Positions 48,719 through 57,561 of a DNA stretch of 64,000 bases are shown one piece after another. The translations under genes and the position numbers were made by a program. The stretch comes from CAVOOW01 sp963697675 (GTDB lineage Bacteria > Actinomycetota > Actinomycetes > JACCUZ01): assembly GCA_963697675.1 (NCBI GenBank), contig CAVOOW010000006.1:682001-746000 (forward strand), given 5' to 3'. The notes beneath the pieces are model-generated. The model did not search any database. It saw nothing but the letters and a program-made list of their open reading frames with translations, and was not told the DNA's origin. Each line of letters starts with the position of its first letter. Positions within the stretch are counted from its first letter, which is position 1.

Positions 48719-50206
48719 CTAGCTCAGTGCCTCGAGAATCATCTGGGGCACGACGGAGAACACCAGCGCCGCACCCAGAGTGATGCCGATCGCAGTCCCG
48801 TCAGACCAGGAGATGCGGTAGGACGGCGGTCGCAGCGCGGGTGCGCCGTCACCACCCGCTCGACCGTAGAGCGAGGCAGCCCACGCCAGGTAGTAGTAGA
48901 GCCCCACCACGACGTTGACCGCCATGACGACCGCGAGCCAACCGGTGCCCTGCTCCACGGGAGCCTGGAAGACCACCACCTTGGCGAACAGCCCGAGCAG
49001 GCCCGGCGGCAGTCCGGCGAGGCAGGCCAGCGCGAAGGCCAGCGCGAACCCGATGAACGGCTCGGTGCGACCGAGACCGCGGTAGTCATCGAGGGTGTTG
49101 GCAGGGCGGCGGCGCCCGACGAGGGTGACGACCGCGAAGGCGCCGAGGTTCATGACCGCATAGGCAAGTACGTAGGCCACGGTCGCCGGCAGCACACCGT
49201 CGATGTCGCCCTTCCCGGCCGCGCCCAACGGCACCAGCATGTAGCCCGACTGCGCGATCGAGGACCAGGCGAGCAGCCGCACGGCCCCTCGCTGCCGCAG
49301 CGCGACCAGGTTGCCGACGGTCATGGTCACAGCCGCCAGCACCGCCATGACGGGCGCCCACACGTCGGCGTAGGGAGCGAAGCCGATGGTGAGGAGCACG
49401 GCGAGGCCGGCGAAGCCGGCGGCCTTGGACACGACGGACAGATAGGCAGCCACCGGCACCGGCGCGCCGACGTACGTGTCCGGTGCCCAGAAGTGGAACG
49501 GCACGGCGGCCACCTTGAACGCGAACCCGGCGATCGAGATCGCGACACCCAGCAGCAGCGCGGAGTTGCGCACACCAGGCGCTTCGAGCACGGTCGCGAT
49601 GCGATCGAGATAGACCTGCCCGGTCACGCCGTAGACCAGGCTCAGCCCGAAGAGCATCACCGCCGTCGACACGACGGACACGAGAAACAGCTTCAGCGCC
49701 GCCTCGCTGGCGCGGCCGTCGTAGCGCGGCAGTGCGACCAGCGCGAACGCCGGCAGCGACACGACCTCCAGCGACACGACAAGGGTCAGCACGTCGCGGC
49801 TCGCCGCGAGCGTCACGGCGCCGGACACCGACATCAGCAGCAGGAAGTAGTACTCCCCCGCGGGCAGTCGCGACTCGCGCACGGTGTCGAGGGAGAGGAG
49901 TACGACGACCAGCGCGCCGAGGAGCACCAGCACCTGGAACGCGAGGGTGAGCTCGTCGACGACGTAGGAGCAGGACGGCGTCGCGAAACGGCCACTGGCC
50001 GGGACGCAGAACGTACTGCGCACGTGGTCGGTGAGCGGGAAGAGGAACACGGTCGCAACCAGCAGCCCACCGCCTGAGATCCAACCGGTGACGTGCTTGT
50101 GGCGGTCGGGCAGGAAGGCGTCCAGGACCAGAACGCCGAGACCGACGAGCGCCACGATGAGCGGCGGGGCAACCGCGAGGAAGTCGATCGACTGGATGAC
50201 GCTCAT
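48719..50206 (-). CDS. nuoN: Complex I-like membrane subunit NuoN (locus 2)
   Basis: Antiporter-like proton channel of 495 residues. It has about 14 membrane helices, the conserved TM5 glutamate region LVVSLEVVSLPAFALVALPR, the lysine in AALKLFLVSVVS and the broken-helix segment AGFAFKVAAVPFHFWAPDTY. Its ATG overlaps the nuoM stop. It is the last gene of the ten-gene operon. Another nuoN lies at the right window edge; they are paralogues, not duplicates of one another at DNA level. Confidence 0.93.
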   Translation of the reverse strand: MSVIQSIDFLAVAPPLIVALVGLGVLVLDAFLPDRHKHVTGWISGGGLLVATVFLFPLTDHVRSTFCVPASGRFATPSCSYVVDELTLAFQVLVLLGALVVVLLSLDTVRESRLPAGEYYFLLLMSVSGAVTLAASRDVLTLVVSLEVVSLPAFALVALPRYDGRASEAALKLFLVSVVSTAVMLFGLSLVYGVTGQVYLDRIATVLEAPGVRNSALLLGVAISIAGFAFKVAAVPFHFWAPDTYVGAPVPVAAYLSVVSKAAGFAGLAVLLTIGFAPYADVWAPVMAVLAAVTMTVGNLVALRQRGAVRLLAWSSIAQSGYMLVPLGAAGKGDIDGVLPATVAYVLAYAVMNLGAFAVVTLVGRRRPANTLDDYRGLGRTEPFIGFALAFALACLAGLPPGLLGLFAKVVVFQAPVEQGTGWLAVVMAVNVVVGLYYYLAWAASLYGRAGGDGAPALRPPSYRISWSDGTAIGITLGAALVFSVVPQMILEALS

Positions 50207-51693
50207 GAGCCGAACACGCGCCGTACGACTGGGTCAGTGGCGTCGAGCAGCAACGAGGGCCAGACACCGAGCAGCCCCACGGCGAACACCACCGGGCTCC
50301 AGGCGGCCAGCTCGATCGGCGTCACATCAGGCAGGCGTACGGCGTCGCGCCACCGGGCGCTCGTGGTGCCCTGGGCCACCCGACGGATCATCACGACGAA
50401 ATAAGTGGTCGTGAGCACGACTCCGACTCCGGACAGAGCCATGAGCACCAGGTAGTAGCCACGGTCGAGCCCTGCAGCGGGGTCGAAGGCGCCGAGCAGC
50501 GTCAGCATCTCGCCCCAGAACCCCGCCAGCCCCGGCAACCCGAGGCTCGCGACCGCCGCGAACGCCAGCAGTCCGCCGAGTCGCGGCAGTCGCTCATAGA
50601 GGCCGCCGCCGAGCTCGTCGAGGACAGCGGTGTGGTGCCGGTCCTTGATCGCGCCGACCAGGAAGAACAGCAGACCGGTGATGAGACCGTGCGCGACGTT
50701 GGCGAACAGCGCGCCGTTGATGCCGACCGGCGTCAGCGTCGCAATGCCCAGGAGGACGAAACCCATGTGACCCACGCTGGAGAAGGCGATCAGCCGCTTG
50801 AGGTCCCGCTGGGCGAGACAGGCCAGCGCGCCGTAGAGGATGCCGACGACAGCAAAGGCTCCGAGGTACGGCGCGAGGGTGTGCGCACCGTCCGGCACGA
50901 TCGGGACGGCGATGCGGATGAGGCCGTAGGTGCCCATCTTCAGCAGCACGCCGGCGAGCAGTACGGAGCCGACGGTGGGTGCGGCTGTATGAGCGTCCGG
51001 CAGCCACGAGTGCAGCGGCCACATCGGCGCCTTCACGGCCAGGCCGAGCGCCAGTGCGGCGAACACCAGGACCTGGGTCGGGTGGGAAAGGCCCTTGCCG
51101 GCGGACGCCGTCAGCGTCGTGATGTCGAACGTGCCGGCCTTGAAGCCCACCAGCAGGATGCCGAGCAGCATCACGGCACTGCCGAGCAGCGTGTAGAGGA
51201 TGAAGGTGTTGGCGGCGCCGACGCGGCGAGCCGACTCGCTCGGGTCGCCCCACTGCGCGATGACGAACCACATCGGCACGAGCACGACCTCGAAGAACAC
51301 GAAGAACAGCAAGAGGTCGAGAGCGACGAACGTCCCGAGCATGCCGACCTCGAGCAACAGCAGCAGGCCGATGAGCCCGCGCGGTCGACCGGCCTCCGGC
51401 AGCACCTTCAGGGAGTAGATCGTGCACAGGAACGTCAGGCCGGCGGTGAGCAGGACGAGCGGTGAGGAGATGCCGTCGATGCCGAGGTGGAAGCGCAGCC
51501 CGAGGCTGCGCACCCACGCGATGTTGGTCGTCGGCTCGGCGGCGCTCGCCCAGACAGCCAGCCCGAGGGTGAGACCGGAGACCACGACCCCGAGCCGCAC
51601 GGCGATGCGGTCGGCCAGAGCCGCCGGCAGGACCAGCAGGACAACAGAGCCCGCGAGCGGGACGGCGAGCAACAACGGGAGCATCGCGCTCAT
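50203..51693 (-). CDS. nuoM: Complex I-like membrane subunit NuoM (locus 2)
   Basis: Antiporter-like proton channel, 496 residues from the ATG at 51693 that overlaps the nuoL stop (the frame continues upstream without homology). Key segments are FHLGIDGISSPLVLLTAGLT, FFVFFEVVLVPMWFVIAQWG with the TM5 glutamate, LGLAVKAPMWPLHSWLPDAH and LIAFSSVGHMGFVLLGI. Confidence 0.95.
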   Translation of the reverse strand: MSAMLPLLLAVPLAGSVVLLVLPAALADRIAVRLGVVVSGLTLGLAVWASAAEPTTNIAWVRSLGLRFHLGIDGISSPLVLLTAGLTFLCTIYSLKVLPEAGRPRGLIGLLLLLEVGMLGTFVALDLLLFFVFFEVVLVPMWFVIAQWGDPSESARRVGAANTFILYTLLGSAVMLLGILLVGFKAGTFDITTLTASAGKGLSHPTQVLVFAALALGLAVKAPMWPLHSWLPDAHTAAPTVGSVLLAGVLLKMGTYGLIRIAVPIVPDGAHTLAPYLGAFAVVGILYGALACLAQRDLKRLIAFSSVGHMGFVLLGIATLTPVGINGALFANVAHGLITGLLFFLVGAIKDRHHTAVLDELGGGLYERLPRLGGLLAFAAVASLGLPGLAGFWGEMLTLLGAFDPAAGLDRGYYLVLMALSGVGVVLTTTYFVVMIRRVAQGTTSARWRDAVRLPDVTPIELAAWSPVVFAVGLLGVWPSLLLDATDPVVRRVFGS

Positions 51694-53546
51694 GTCAACG
51701 TCACGACCCCGACGGCCAGGATCACGACTCCGGCGAGCAGGCCGGTGAGGTAGGTCTGCACGTTGCCCTGCTGGGTCCGGCGCAGCAGCACGGCCAGCCG
51801 CGTCGCGCCCTGCCCGGAGCCGGCCACCGTGCCGATGACCACCTCGTCGTCGGTCCAGCGCACCGCACTCGCGGCGAGCCGGACCGGCCGGACGAACAGC
51901 CGGTCGTAGAGATCGTCGACGAAGAACGCGTGCTCGAGCACCGGGCGCAGGCTCGGGAGCCGCAGCGGGTCGGCCGCCGGCGCCCGCCGCCACGACACGA
52001 GAACTGCGGCGAAGCCGATCGCGGCAAGCAGGACTGAGAGCACGGACGTGACCAGCCCCACGTGCAGCGCTTGACCTTCCCCTGGAATCGCCAGCCACTC
52101 CGGCAGCCACGAGCGAATCCCGATGAATCCGAGCACCGTCGATGGGACGGCGAGGACGATCAGCGGCCACGTCATCGCCGCCGGGGACTCGTGCACCGGG
52201 ACGGTCGTGCGGGCGGCGCCGAAGAAGGTCATCAGCCAGAGGCGGGTGACGTACGCGGCGGTGACAGCGACGGTCACCAGGCCGACGGCCAGCACGAGCC
52301 AGGCAGCCCAGGACGCGACCGGACCATCGTGGCGCGCCGATTCCTCGGCCGCCCCGAGCACAGCTTCCTTGGAGAAGAAGCCGGCGAACGGCGGCAGGCC
52401 CGCCAGTGCGGCGAGGCCAACGGTCATCGTGGCGAAGGTGACCGGCATCGCCTTGCGCAGCCCGCCCATGTCCGGCATCAGGTTTGTCCCGACGACGTGG
52501 ATCACCGAGCCGGCGGCGAGGAAGAGCAAAGCCTTGAAGGCGGCGTGGGTCAGGAGGTGGTAGGTCGCCGCGGTCGCGGAACCGACCGCGAGGGCGGCCA
52601 GCATGTAGGCCAGCTGGCTGACGGTGGAGTAGGCCAGAACTCGCTTGATGTCGTCCTGAGCGAGTGCGGCCAGTGCGCCGCCCAGCATGGTGATGCAGGC
52701 AATGACCGCCATCACCGCCAGGGTCGTCGGCGCGGCGAGGAACACCGGATAGAGCCGGGCAACGAGATAGATGCCGGCTGCGACCATCGTGGCTGCGTGG
52801 ATCAGCGCACTGATGGGCGTCGGTCCGGCCATCGCGTCGGGCAGCCAGGTGTGCAGCGGGAACTGCGCCGACTTGCCCACGACGCCGCACAGCAGCAGCA
52901 GGGTGGCGACCGTTGCCGTGTGCTCGCTCAGCCCGCCCGAGGTGAACGTCAGGATGTTTGTGATGCGCGAGCCGCCCGCCGCGACGGACAGCGTGAAGAT
53001 GCCGAACAGGAAGCCGACGTCACCGAGGCGGGTGACCACGAAGGCCTTGACGGCGCTGCGTTGCGCGTCCGCCAGCTCCCAGTGGTGGCCGATCAGGAAG
53101 TAGGAGCAGACACCCATCACCTCCCACCCGACCAGCAGGACGAACAAGTCGTCGGCGAAGACGACCAGCATCATGGCGGCGGTGAACAGCGACACGAAGG
53201 CGGCGTACGACGAATAGCGCGGGTCGCCCTTGAGATAGCTGGACGAGTAGACCTGCACCGCCAGCGCGACGACCGCGACGGCGACGGACACGATGCCGGC
53301 GAGGCCATCGAGGCGCAGAGCGACGTCGATGTCGAACGCACCGGTGTGGACCGTGGCGATCTGCGCGACGTCATGCACTGGAGCGTCGGTGACCGCCCGC
53401 GCGCCGAGCACCGTCGCGCCGACCAGTGCGACTGCGGCACCTGCGATCGAAACCGGCACGGGTGTGCGAGGCCAGCGCTTGCCCAGGAAGAAACCGACGA
53501 GTGCGGCGACGAAGGGCGCCAGGACGGTGACGTAGACGACCGTCAC
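51690..53546 (-). CDS. nuoL: Complex I-like membrane subunit NuoL (locus 2)
   Basis: The distal antiporter-like subunit with the long lateral helix, 618 residues. I chose GTG 53546, which overlaps the nuoK stop (GTGA). Visible are FALRLDGLAGI-like sequence, FVLLVGWEVMGVCSYFLIGH, VGKSAQFPLHTWLPDAMAGP then TPISALIHAATMVAAGIYLV, and KRVLAYSTVSQLAYMLAAL. The C-terminal region (residues ~500-618) matches the lateral helix and anchor. Confidence 0.95.
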   Translation of the reverse strand: MTVVYVTVLAPFVAALVGFFLGKRWPRTPVPVSIAGAAVALVGATVLGARAVTDAPVHDVAQIATVHTGAFDIDVALRLDGLAGIVSVAVAVVALAVQVYSSSYLKGDPRYSSYAAFVSLFTAAMMLVVFADDLFVLLVGWEVMGVCSYFLIGHHWELADAQRSAVKAFVVTRLGDVGFLFGIFTLSVAAGGSRITNILTFTSGGLSEHTATVATLLLLCGVVGKSAQFPLHTWLPDAMAGPTPISALIHAATMVAAGIYLVARLYPVFLAAPTTLAVMAVIACITMLGGALAALAQDDIKRVLAYSTVSQLAYMLAALAVGSATAATYHLLTHAAFKALLFLAAGSVIHVVGTNLMPDMGGLRKAMPVTFATMTVGLAALAGLPPFAGFFSKEAVLGAAEESARHDGPVASWAAWLVLAVGLVTVAVTAAYVTRLWLMTFFGAARTTVPVHESPAAMTWPLIVLAVPSTVLGFIGIRSWLPEWLAIPGEGQALHVGLVTSVLSVLLAAIGFAAVLVSWRRAPAADPLRLPSLRPVLEHAFFVDDLYDRLFVRPVRLAASAVRWTDDEVVIGTVAGSGQGATRLAVLLRRTQQGNVQTYLTGLLAGVVILAVGVVTLT

Positions 53547-53872
53547 GAGATGACCGCCTCCTCGTCGTCCTCTCGAAGGTCGCGCAGCTCGTCGAGCTGG
53601 GCGCTCTCGCGGTTGCGGAAGACGAGCAGCACGATGGCCAGGCCGAGACCGATCTCGGCGGCGGCGACCGTGATGAGGAACAGCGTGAACACCTGGCCGG
53701 ACAACAGGCTGTCGCGCAGGTAGACGTCGAACGCGACGAAGTTGAGGTTGACCCCGTTGAGCATCAGCTCGACTGACATCAGCACGAGGATCGCGTTGCG
53801 TCGGGCCAGCACGCCGTAGATGCCGATCGAGAACAGCAGCGTCGCGAGCAGCACCGGCATGAGCAGCGGCAT
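53543..53872 (-). CDS. nuoK: Complex I-like membrane subunit NuoK (locus 2)
   Basis: Three-helix subunit of 109 residues: LLFSIGIYGVLARRNAILVL, MSVELMLNGVNLNFVAF with the conserved membrane glutamate, and FLITVAAAEIGLGLAIVLLV with the second glutamate. The C-terminal tail is acidic (DELRDLREDDEEAVIS). Start and stop are coupled to nuoJ and nuoL. Confidence 0.95.
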   Translation of the reverse strand: MPLLMPVLLATLLFSIGIYGVLARRNAILVLMSVELMLNGVNLNFVAFDVYLRDSLLSGQVFTLFLITVAAAEIGLGLAIVLLVFRNRESAQLDELRDLREDDEEAVIS

Positions 53873-54438
53873 CAGCGACCGACCTCCCCAGTATGTCCAG
53901 GCTCGGCAACGACCTCCGGTGAGATGTCGCGGCGCGACAGCACGATGGCACCCACCAGGGCGGCGAGCAGCAACAGGGACAACACCTCGAACGGCAGCAC
54001 CCAGCTGCGGAACACCGCCTCACCGACGCTGTGCGACGAGCCGGCCGCTCGGACCGTGGAGTCGTCGGAGAGGTCGATGTGGTCGCCATGGAAAGCGTCG
54101 ACGACCGACGTCACCAAGACGGCCGCGGTCGCGCCGGCCGTGACGGCCGCCGCCAGGCGCTGCCCCAGCGACGAGTCGAGCTCGTTCGAGGCCCCGATCG
54201 GTGCCCGGGTGAGCATGAGCCCGAACAGCAGCAGCACGACGACGGCACCGACGTAGATCAGCACCTGCACCCAGGCGACGAACTCCGCGGAGAGCAGCAG
54301 GTAGCAGCCGGCGATGGAGCCGAGGGTGACGACGAGCCACAGCGCGGCGTGCACGAGGTGGCGGGTGGTCACGACGAGCAGTGCTGAGCCCAGGGCCATC
54401 AGCCCGAGCAGCCCGAAGAGCACCTCGACAACGCTCAC
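53872..54438 (-). CDS. nuoJ: Complex I-like membrane subunit NuoJ (locus 2)
   Basis: Five-helix subunit, 188 residues from GTG 54438 overlapping the nuoI stop. LVHAALWLVVTLGSIAGCYL then LLSAEFVAWVQVLIYVGAVV and LLFGLMLTRAP are the family core. NuoJ TM3 couples quinone reduction to the proton channels. Confidence 0.94.
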   Translation of the reverse strand: MSVVEVLFGLLGLMALGSALLVVTTRHLVHAALWLVVTLGSIAGCYLLLSAEFVAWVQVLIYVGAVVVLLLFGLMLTRAPIGASNELDSSLGQRLAAAVTAGATAAVLVTSVVDAFHGDHIDLSDDSTVRAAGSSHSVGEAVFRSWVLPFEVLSLLLLAALVGAIVLSRRDISPEVVAEPGHTGEVGR

Positions 54439-55001
54439 TCGGCAGGCTCCGCCTTGCGCGCCGGCCGCTCGGGCCGCGCGGGCGCGTCCAGGGACTTCAG
54501 CGCGGCGTCGACCTCCTTGGGCCGCGGAGCGTGGTGGTCGTGCGGCGGCGGAGCAGGAACGGTCGCCATCCACTCACCGAGCCGGCCCTTCTCATGGGTC
54601 ATGTTCCGGATGTCGAGCTCGGCGTACTCGAACTCCGGTGACCAGAACAGCGCGTCGAACGGGCAGACGTCGATGCAGATGCCGCAGTACATGCACAGCG
54701 AGAAGTCGATCGCGAACCGGTCGAGCACGTTGCGCTGCCGCTCACGGCCGCCGGGCGGTGCCGGGATCGTCTCCTTGTGGGAGTCGATGTAGATGCACCA
54801 GTCGGGGCACTCGCGGGCACACAACATGCACGACGTGCAGTTCTCCTCGAGCAGCGCGATGACGCCGCGGCTGCGGGGCGGCAGCTCGGGTTTGACCTCG
54901 GGATACTGGTCGGTCACCGAGCGGTGCAGCATCGTCCGCATGGTGACGATCAGGCCCTGAAGCAGCCCTGCTCCCGGGATCGCCTTTCCAGATTGGCTCA
55001 C
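54435..55001 (-). CDS. nuoI: Complex I-like ferredoxin-type subunit NuoI (locus 2)
   Basis: Carries clusters N6a/N6b. From GTG 55001 there are 188 residues with two complete 4Fe-4S motifs, CTSCMLCARECPDW and CMYCGICIDVCPFDAL. The C-terminal 45 residues are a Pro/His/Ala-rich extension (PPPHDHHAPRPKEVDAALKS) absent from standard NuoI. With no NuoE/F/G in the operon, this subunit is the most likely entry point for electrons, for example from reduced ferredoxin. Confidence 0.95.
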   Translation of the reverse strand: MSQSGKAIPGAGLLQGLIVTMRTMLHRSVTDQYPEVKPELPPRSRGVIALLEENCTSCMLCARECPDWCIYIDSHKETIPAPPGGRERQRNVLDRFAIDFSLCMYCGICIDVCPFDALFWSPEFEYAELDIRNMTHEKGRLGEWMATVPAPPPHDHHAPRPKEVDAALKSLDAPARPERPARKAEPAE

Positions 55002-55954
55002 TTCGCCACCGCCACGACACCGGTGAGGGCGAGCTGGACGAGGGTCACCGGCACGAGCCCTTGCCAAGCCAGGCGTTGCAGCTGGTCCTCCCGCAACCTC
55101 GGGTAGGAGACCCGCAGCCAGATCACCACGAAGGCCAGCGCCATCGTCTTGATCAATGTCCAGAGCCAGCCCAGCTCGTCGGCGAACGGCCCGTGCCAGC
55201 CACCGAGGAACAGGACGGTCGTCAACGCGCAGAGCACCACGATGCCGGCGTACTCGGCGAGCAGGAACAGCGCGAAGCGCAAGCCCGTGTACTCCGTGAA
55301 GGCGCCGAAGATGATCTCGGAGTCGGCAACGGGCATGTCGAACGGCGGGCGCTGCAGCTCGGCGAGGCCCGCCACGAAGAAGACGACCGCACCGGGCAGC
55401 TGCCAGAGCAGCCACCACGGCTGCCAGGCCTCCACGATCCCGGTCAGCGACACCGTGCCGGCGGCCATCGCGACGGACGCGGCCGCGAGGATGAACGGGA
55501 GCTCGTAGGCCATCAGCTGGGCGGCGGTGCGCAGGCCGCCGAGCAGCGAGAACTTGTTGGCGCTGGCCCAGCCGGCCATCAGCGCACCCAGCACGCCGAC
55601 CGCCATGACCGCGAGCACGAAGAACAGCCCCAGATCGAGCTTCTGGGCGACCAGGCCGGGTCCGATCGGGATCGCGACCAGCACCACGAGGTAGGGGATC
55701 AGCGCGACGGCCGGCGCCAGCTTGAACACCGTGCGGTCCGCAGCGGCCGGGACGATGTCCTCCTTCTGCGCGAACTTCACGCCGTCGGCGACCAGCTGCG
55801 CCCAGCCGTGGAAGCCGCCTGCGTACATCGGACCGAGACGGGACTGCATGTGGGCCATCGCCTTGTGCTCGGTCTGTCCGACCAGCAGGGGCAGCACCAG
55901 GAAGACACCGAGCACGAGCACGACGCGCAGTGCCGCCTCGAGCACCTCGGTCAT
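54998..55954 (-). CDS. nuoH: Complex I-like membrane subunit NuoH (locus 2)
   Basis: Membrane subunit that forms the lower part of the quinone chamber. The 318 residues include MQSRLGPMYAGGFHGWAQLV then ADGVKFAQKEDIVP, AELQRPPFDMPVADSEIIFG and AFTEYTGLRFALFLLAEYAG, the charged loop strips of the family. It starts four bases inside the nuoC end. No nuoD lies between, which is unusual. Confidence 0.95.
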   Translation of the reverse strand: MTEVLEAALRVVLVLGVFLVLPLLVGQTEHKAMAHMQSRLGPMYAGGFHGWAQLVADGVKFAQKEDIVPAAADRTVFKLAPAVALIPYLVVLVAIPIGPGLVAQKLDLGLFFVLAVMAVGVLGALMAGWASANKFSLLGGLRTAAQLMAYELPFILAAASVAMAAGTVSLTGIVEAWQPWWLLWQLPGAVVFFVAGLAELQRPPFDMPVADSEIIFGAFTEYTGLRFALFLLAEYAGIVVLCALTTVLFLGGWHGPFADELGWLWTLIKTMALAFVVIWLRVSYPRLREDQLQRLAWQGLVPVTLVQLALTGVVAVAK

Positions 55955-56544
55955 GCGTCGCCGCCGGGCGGGCGAGGTCCCCAGGTCGCGGGATCGGGCA
56001 CTCCTGGCGGGCGGGTCTTGCGCCGCCCCGGCGAGCTGCTGACATCGGCGTCGGACTCACCGGGTTCCTTGGCGCCCGGCCAGGACTTGGCCGCGCGCGC
56101 AGCCAGGATGAAGTCCTTGCGAAGCGGGTGACCTTCGAAACCGTCGGGCAGCAGCAGAGGCACCAGGTTGGGGTGTCCGTCGAAGGTGAGACCGAACATC
56201 TCGAAGGTCTCGCGCTCGTGCCAGGAGGCTCCGGAGAACACCCCCGTCAGGGTCGCCAACCGCGCGTCGTCACCTGACACGCGCGTACGCAGGAAAAGGT
56301 GTTCGCGGGCCGTCATCGACCACAGGTGCGACACGACGTCGAAGCCCGGTTCGTCGGCGGCGTCGAGCTGATCGACGCCGGTCAGCCAGTCGAAGAACGT
56401 GAACCCGAGGTCACGGGCCGACTCGTGGGCAGCCACCCATTCGGCACGAGGTACGTCGACGGTGTCCTGACCGTAGGAGGAGTCAACCCGCACCTCCCCC
56501 CGCAACCGGCCGGCAACTGTCTCGGCCGCGGTCTCAGCCGTCAT
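55951..56544 (-). CDS. nuoC: Complex I-like peripheral subunit NuoC (locus 2), not fused to NuoD
   Basis: The 30-kDa subunit, 197 residues: FFDWLTGVDQLDAADEPGFD, the signature SWHERETFEMFGLTFDGHPN and LLLPDGFEGHPLRKDF. The last 45 residues are a disordered Pro/Gly-rich tail. It ends exactly at the nuoH start, so there is no room for NuoD, and the protein itself has no NuoD domain. The start overlaps nuoB by 11 bases. Confidence 0.94.
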   Translation of the reverse strand: MTAETAAETVAGRLRGEVRVDSSYGQDTVDVPRAEWVAAHESARDLGFTFFDWLTGVDQLDAADEPGFDVVSHLWSMTAREHLFLRTRVSGDDARLATLTGVFSGASWHERETFEMFGLTFDGHPNLVPLLLPDGFEGHPLRKDFILAARAAKSWPGAKEPGESDADVSSSPGRRKTRPPGVPDPATWGPRPPGGDA

Positions 56545-57091
56545 CGCCGCCCACCCGGATCGACTGGATCGGCGCGCGACGAGCCTCGGGACGATAGCGG
56601 TCGGCGAGCGACTCGGCGGCGATCTTGTCCTGCAGCGTGAGGATGCCCTGGAGCAGGGCCTCCGGGCGGGGCGGGCAGCCGGGCACGTAGACGTCGACCG
56701 GGATGATCTGGTCGACGCCCTTGGTCACGCAGTAGGAGTCCCAGTAGGGGCCGCCGGAGTTGGAGCAGGCGCCGAAGGAGATGACGTACTTCGGCTCGGG
56801 CATCTGGTCGTAGAGCCGCTTGACCGCGGGCGCCATCTTGTCGGTCACCGTGCCCGACACGACCATCAGGTCGGCCTGCCGGGGGCCGGGGGCGAACGGG
56901 ATGACGCCGAGCCGGATGAAGTCGTGGCGCGACATGGAGGCGGCGATGAACTCGATCGCGCAGCAGGCCAGCCCGAAGTTGAAGACCCAGAGGCTGTAGC
57001 GCCGGCCCCAGTTGAGGATGAGCCGCATCGGCTCGGGCGCGGCGCGCTGCAGAACACCCACCGTCGGGTGCGGGAGGGGTGTCACAGCCAC
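56534..57091 (-). CDS. nuoB: Complex I-like peripheral subunit NuoB (locus 2)
   Basis: Holds cluster N2, the direct electron donor to quinone. Ligands are visible in FGLACCAIEF, FGACSNSGGPYWDSY and VPGCPPRPEALLQGI. I chose GTG 57091 because GGGAG lies seven bases upstream; GTG 57085, overlapping the nuoA stop as GTGA, is the alternative. Length 185 residues. Normally it packs against NuoD, which is not encoded here. Confidence 0.95.
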   Translation of the reverse strand: MAVTPLPHPTVGVLQRAAPEPMRLILNWGRRYSLWVFNFGLACCAIEFIAASMSRHDFIRLGVIPFAPGPRQADLMVVSGTVTDKMAPAVKRLYDQMPEPKYVISFGACSNSGGPYWDSYCVTKGVDQIIPVDVYVPGCPPRPEALLQGILTLQDKIAAESLADRYRPEARRAPIQSIRVGGDDG

Positions 57092-57453
57092 GAGAGCACT
57101 CCCTTGCGCCATGCATAGAGCAGGCCCACCGAGAGGAAGCCGAGGAAGACGAACATCTCCACGAGCGTCGTGGCGCCGTAGCCCGGCGCGGCGAAGATGG
57201 TGGCCCACGGGAACAGGTAGATGGCGTCGACGGCGAAGATCACGTAGAGGTAGGCGAACACGTAGTAGCGGACGTGCATCTGGGCCCAACCCTCGCCAAC
57301 GGGGTCGACACCGCACTCGTAGGTGACCTCCTTCTCGCCGCCCGGCACCGACGGGCGCAGCAGGCGGTTGGCGGTGAAGGCCACAGTGACGAAGGCGATG
57401 CCGACGAGCACGACCACGCCGACCAGCGCGTATCCGCCGTAGAAGCCGTCCAA
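57082..57453 (-). CDS. nuoA: Complex I-like membrane subunit NuoA (locus 2)
   Basis: The 123-residue protein starts at TTG 57453 (M-D-G-F-Y-G-G-Y) with GAGGAGG six bases upstream. The family core is KEVTYECGVDPVGEGWAQMH then VRYYVFAYLYVIFAVDAIYL FPWA. The frame stays open far upstream, antisense to korA, but that is not coding. First gene of nuoABCHIJKLMN and divergent from korA (108-base gap). Confidence 0.94.
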   Translation of the reverse strand: MDGFYGGYALVGVVVLVGIAFVTVAFTANRLLRPSVPGGEKEVTYECGVDPVGEGWAQMHVRYYVFAYLYVIFAVDAIYLFPWATIFAAPGYGATTLVEMFVFLGFLSVGLLYAWRKGVLSWL

Positions 57454-57549
57454 GTCGAACCTCCTCGTCTCGCGGCAGCCTATCGAGGCGGGGCCGAGGA
57501 ACCCCGCGAACCTCGCCCAACAGTCCACCGGCCGCTGGCGGTGCCGACG

Positions 57550-57555
57550 TAGAGT
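57550..57555 (+). promoter_or_regulatory. Candidate -10 box for a leaderless korA transcript
   Basis: TAGAGT is followed by six bases and then the korA GTG. This spacing places the transcription start on the start codon, and no Shine-Dalgarno is present. No convincing -35 box is seen. The same layout precedes rarD. Confidence 0.45.
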
Positions 57556-57561
57556 GACGGT

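Noticed and set aside
51694..52890. Extension of the nuoM frame upstream by 399 codons
   Set aside because: It overlaps nuoL in another register with no homology; the ATG at 51693 overlaps the nuoL stop and begins the conserved protein.
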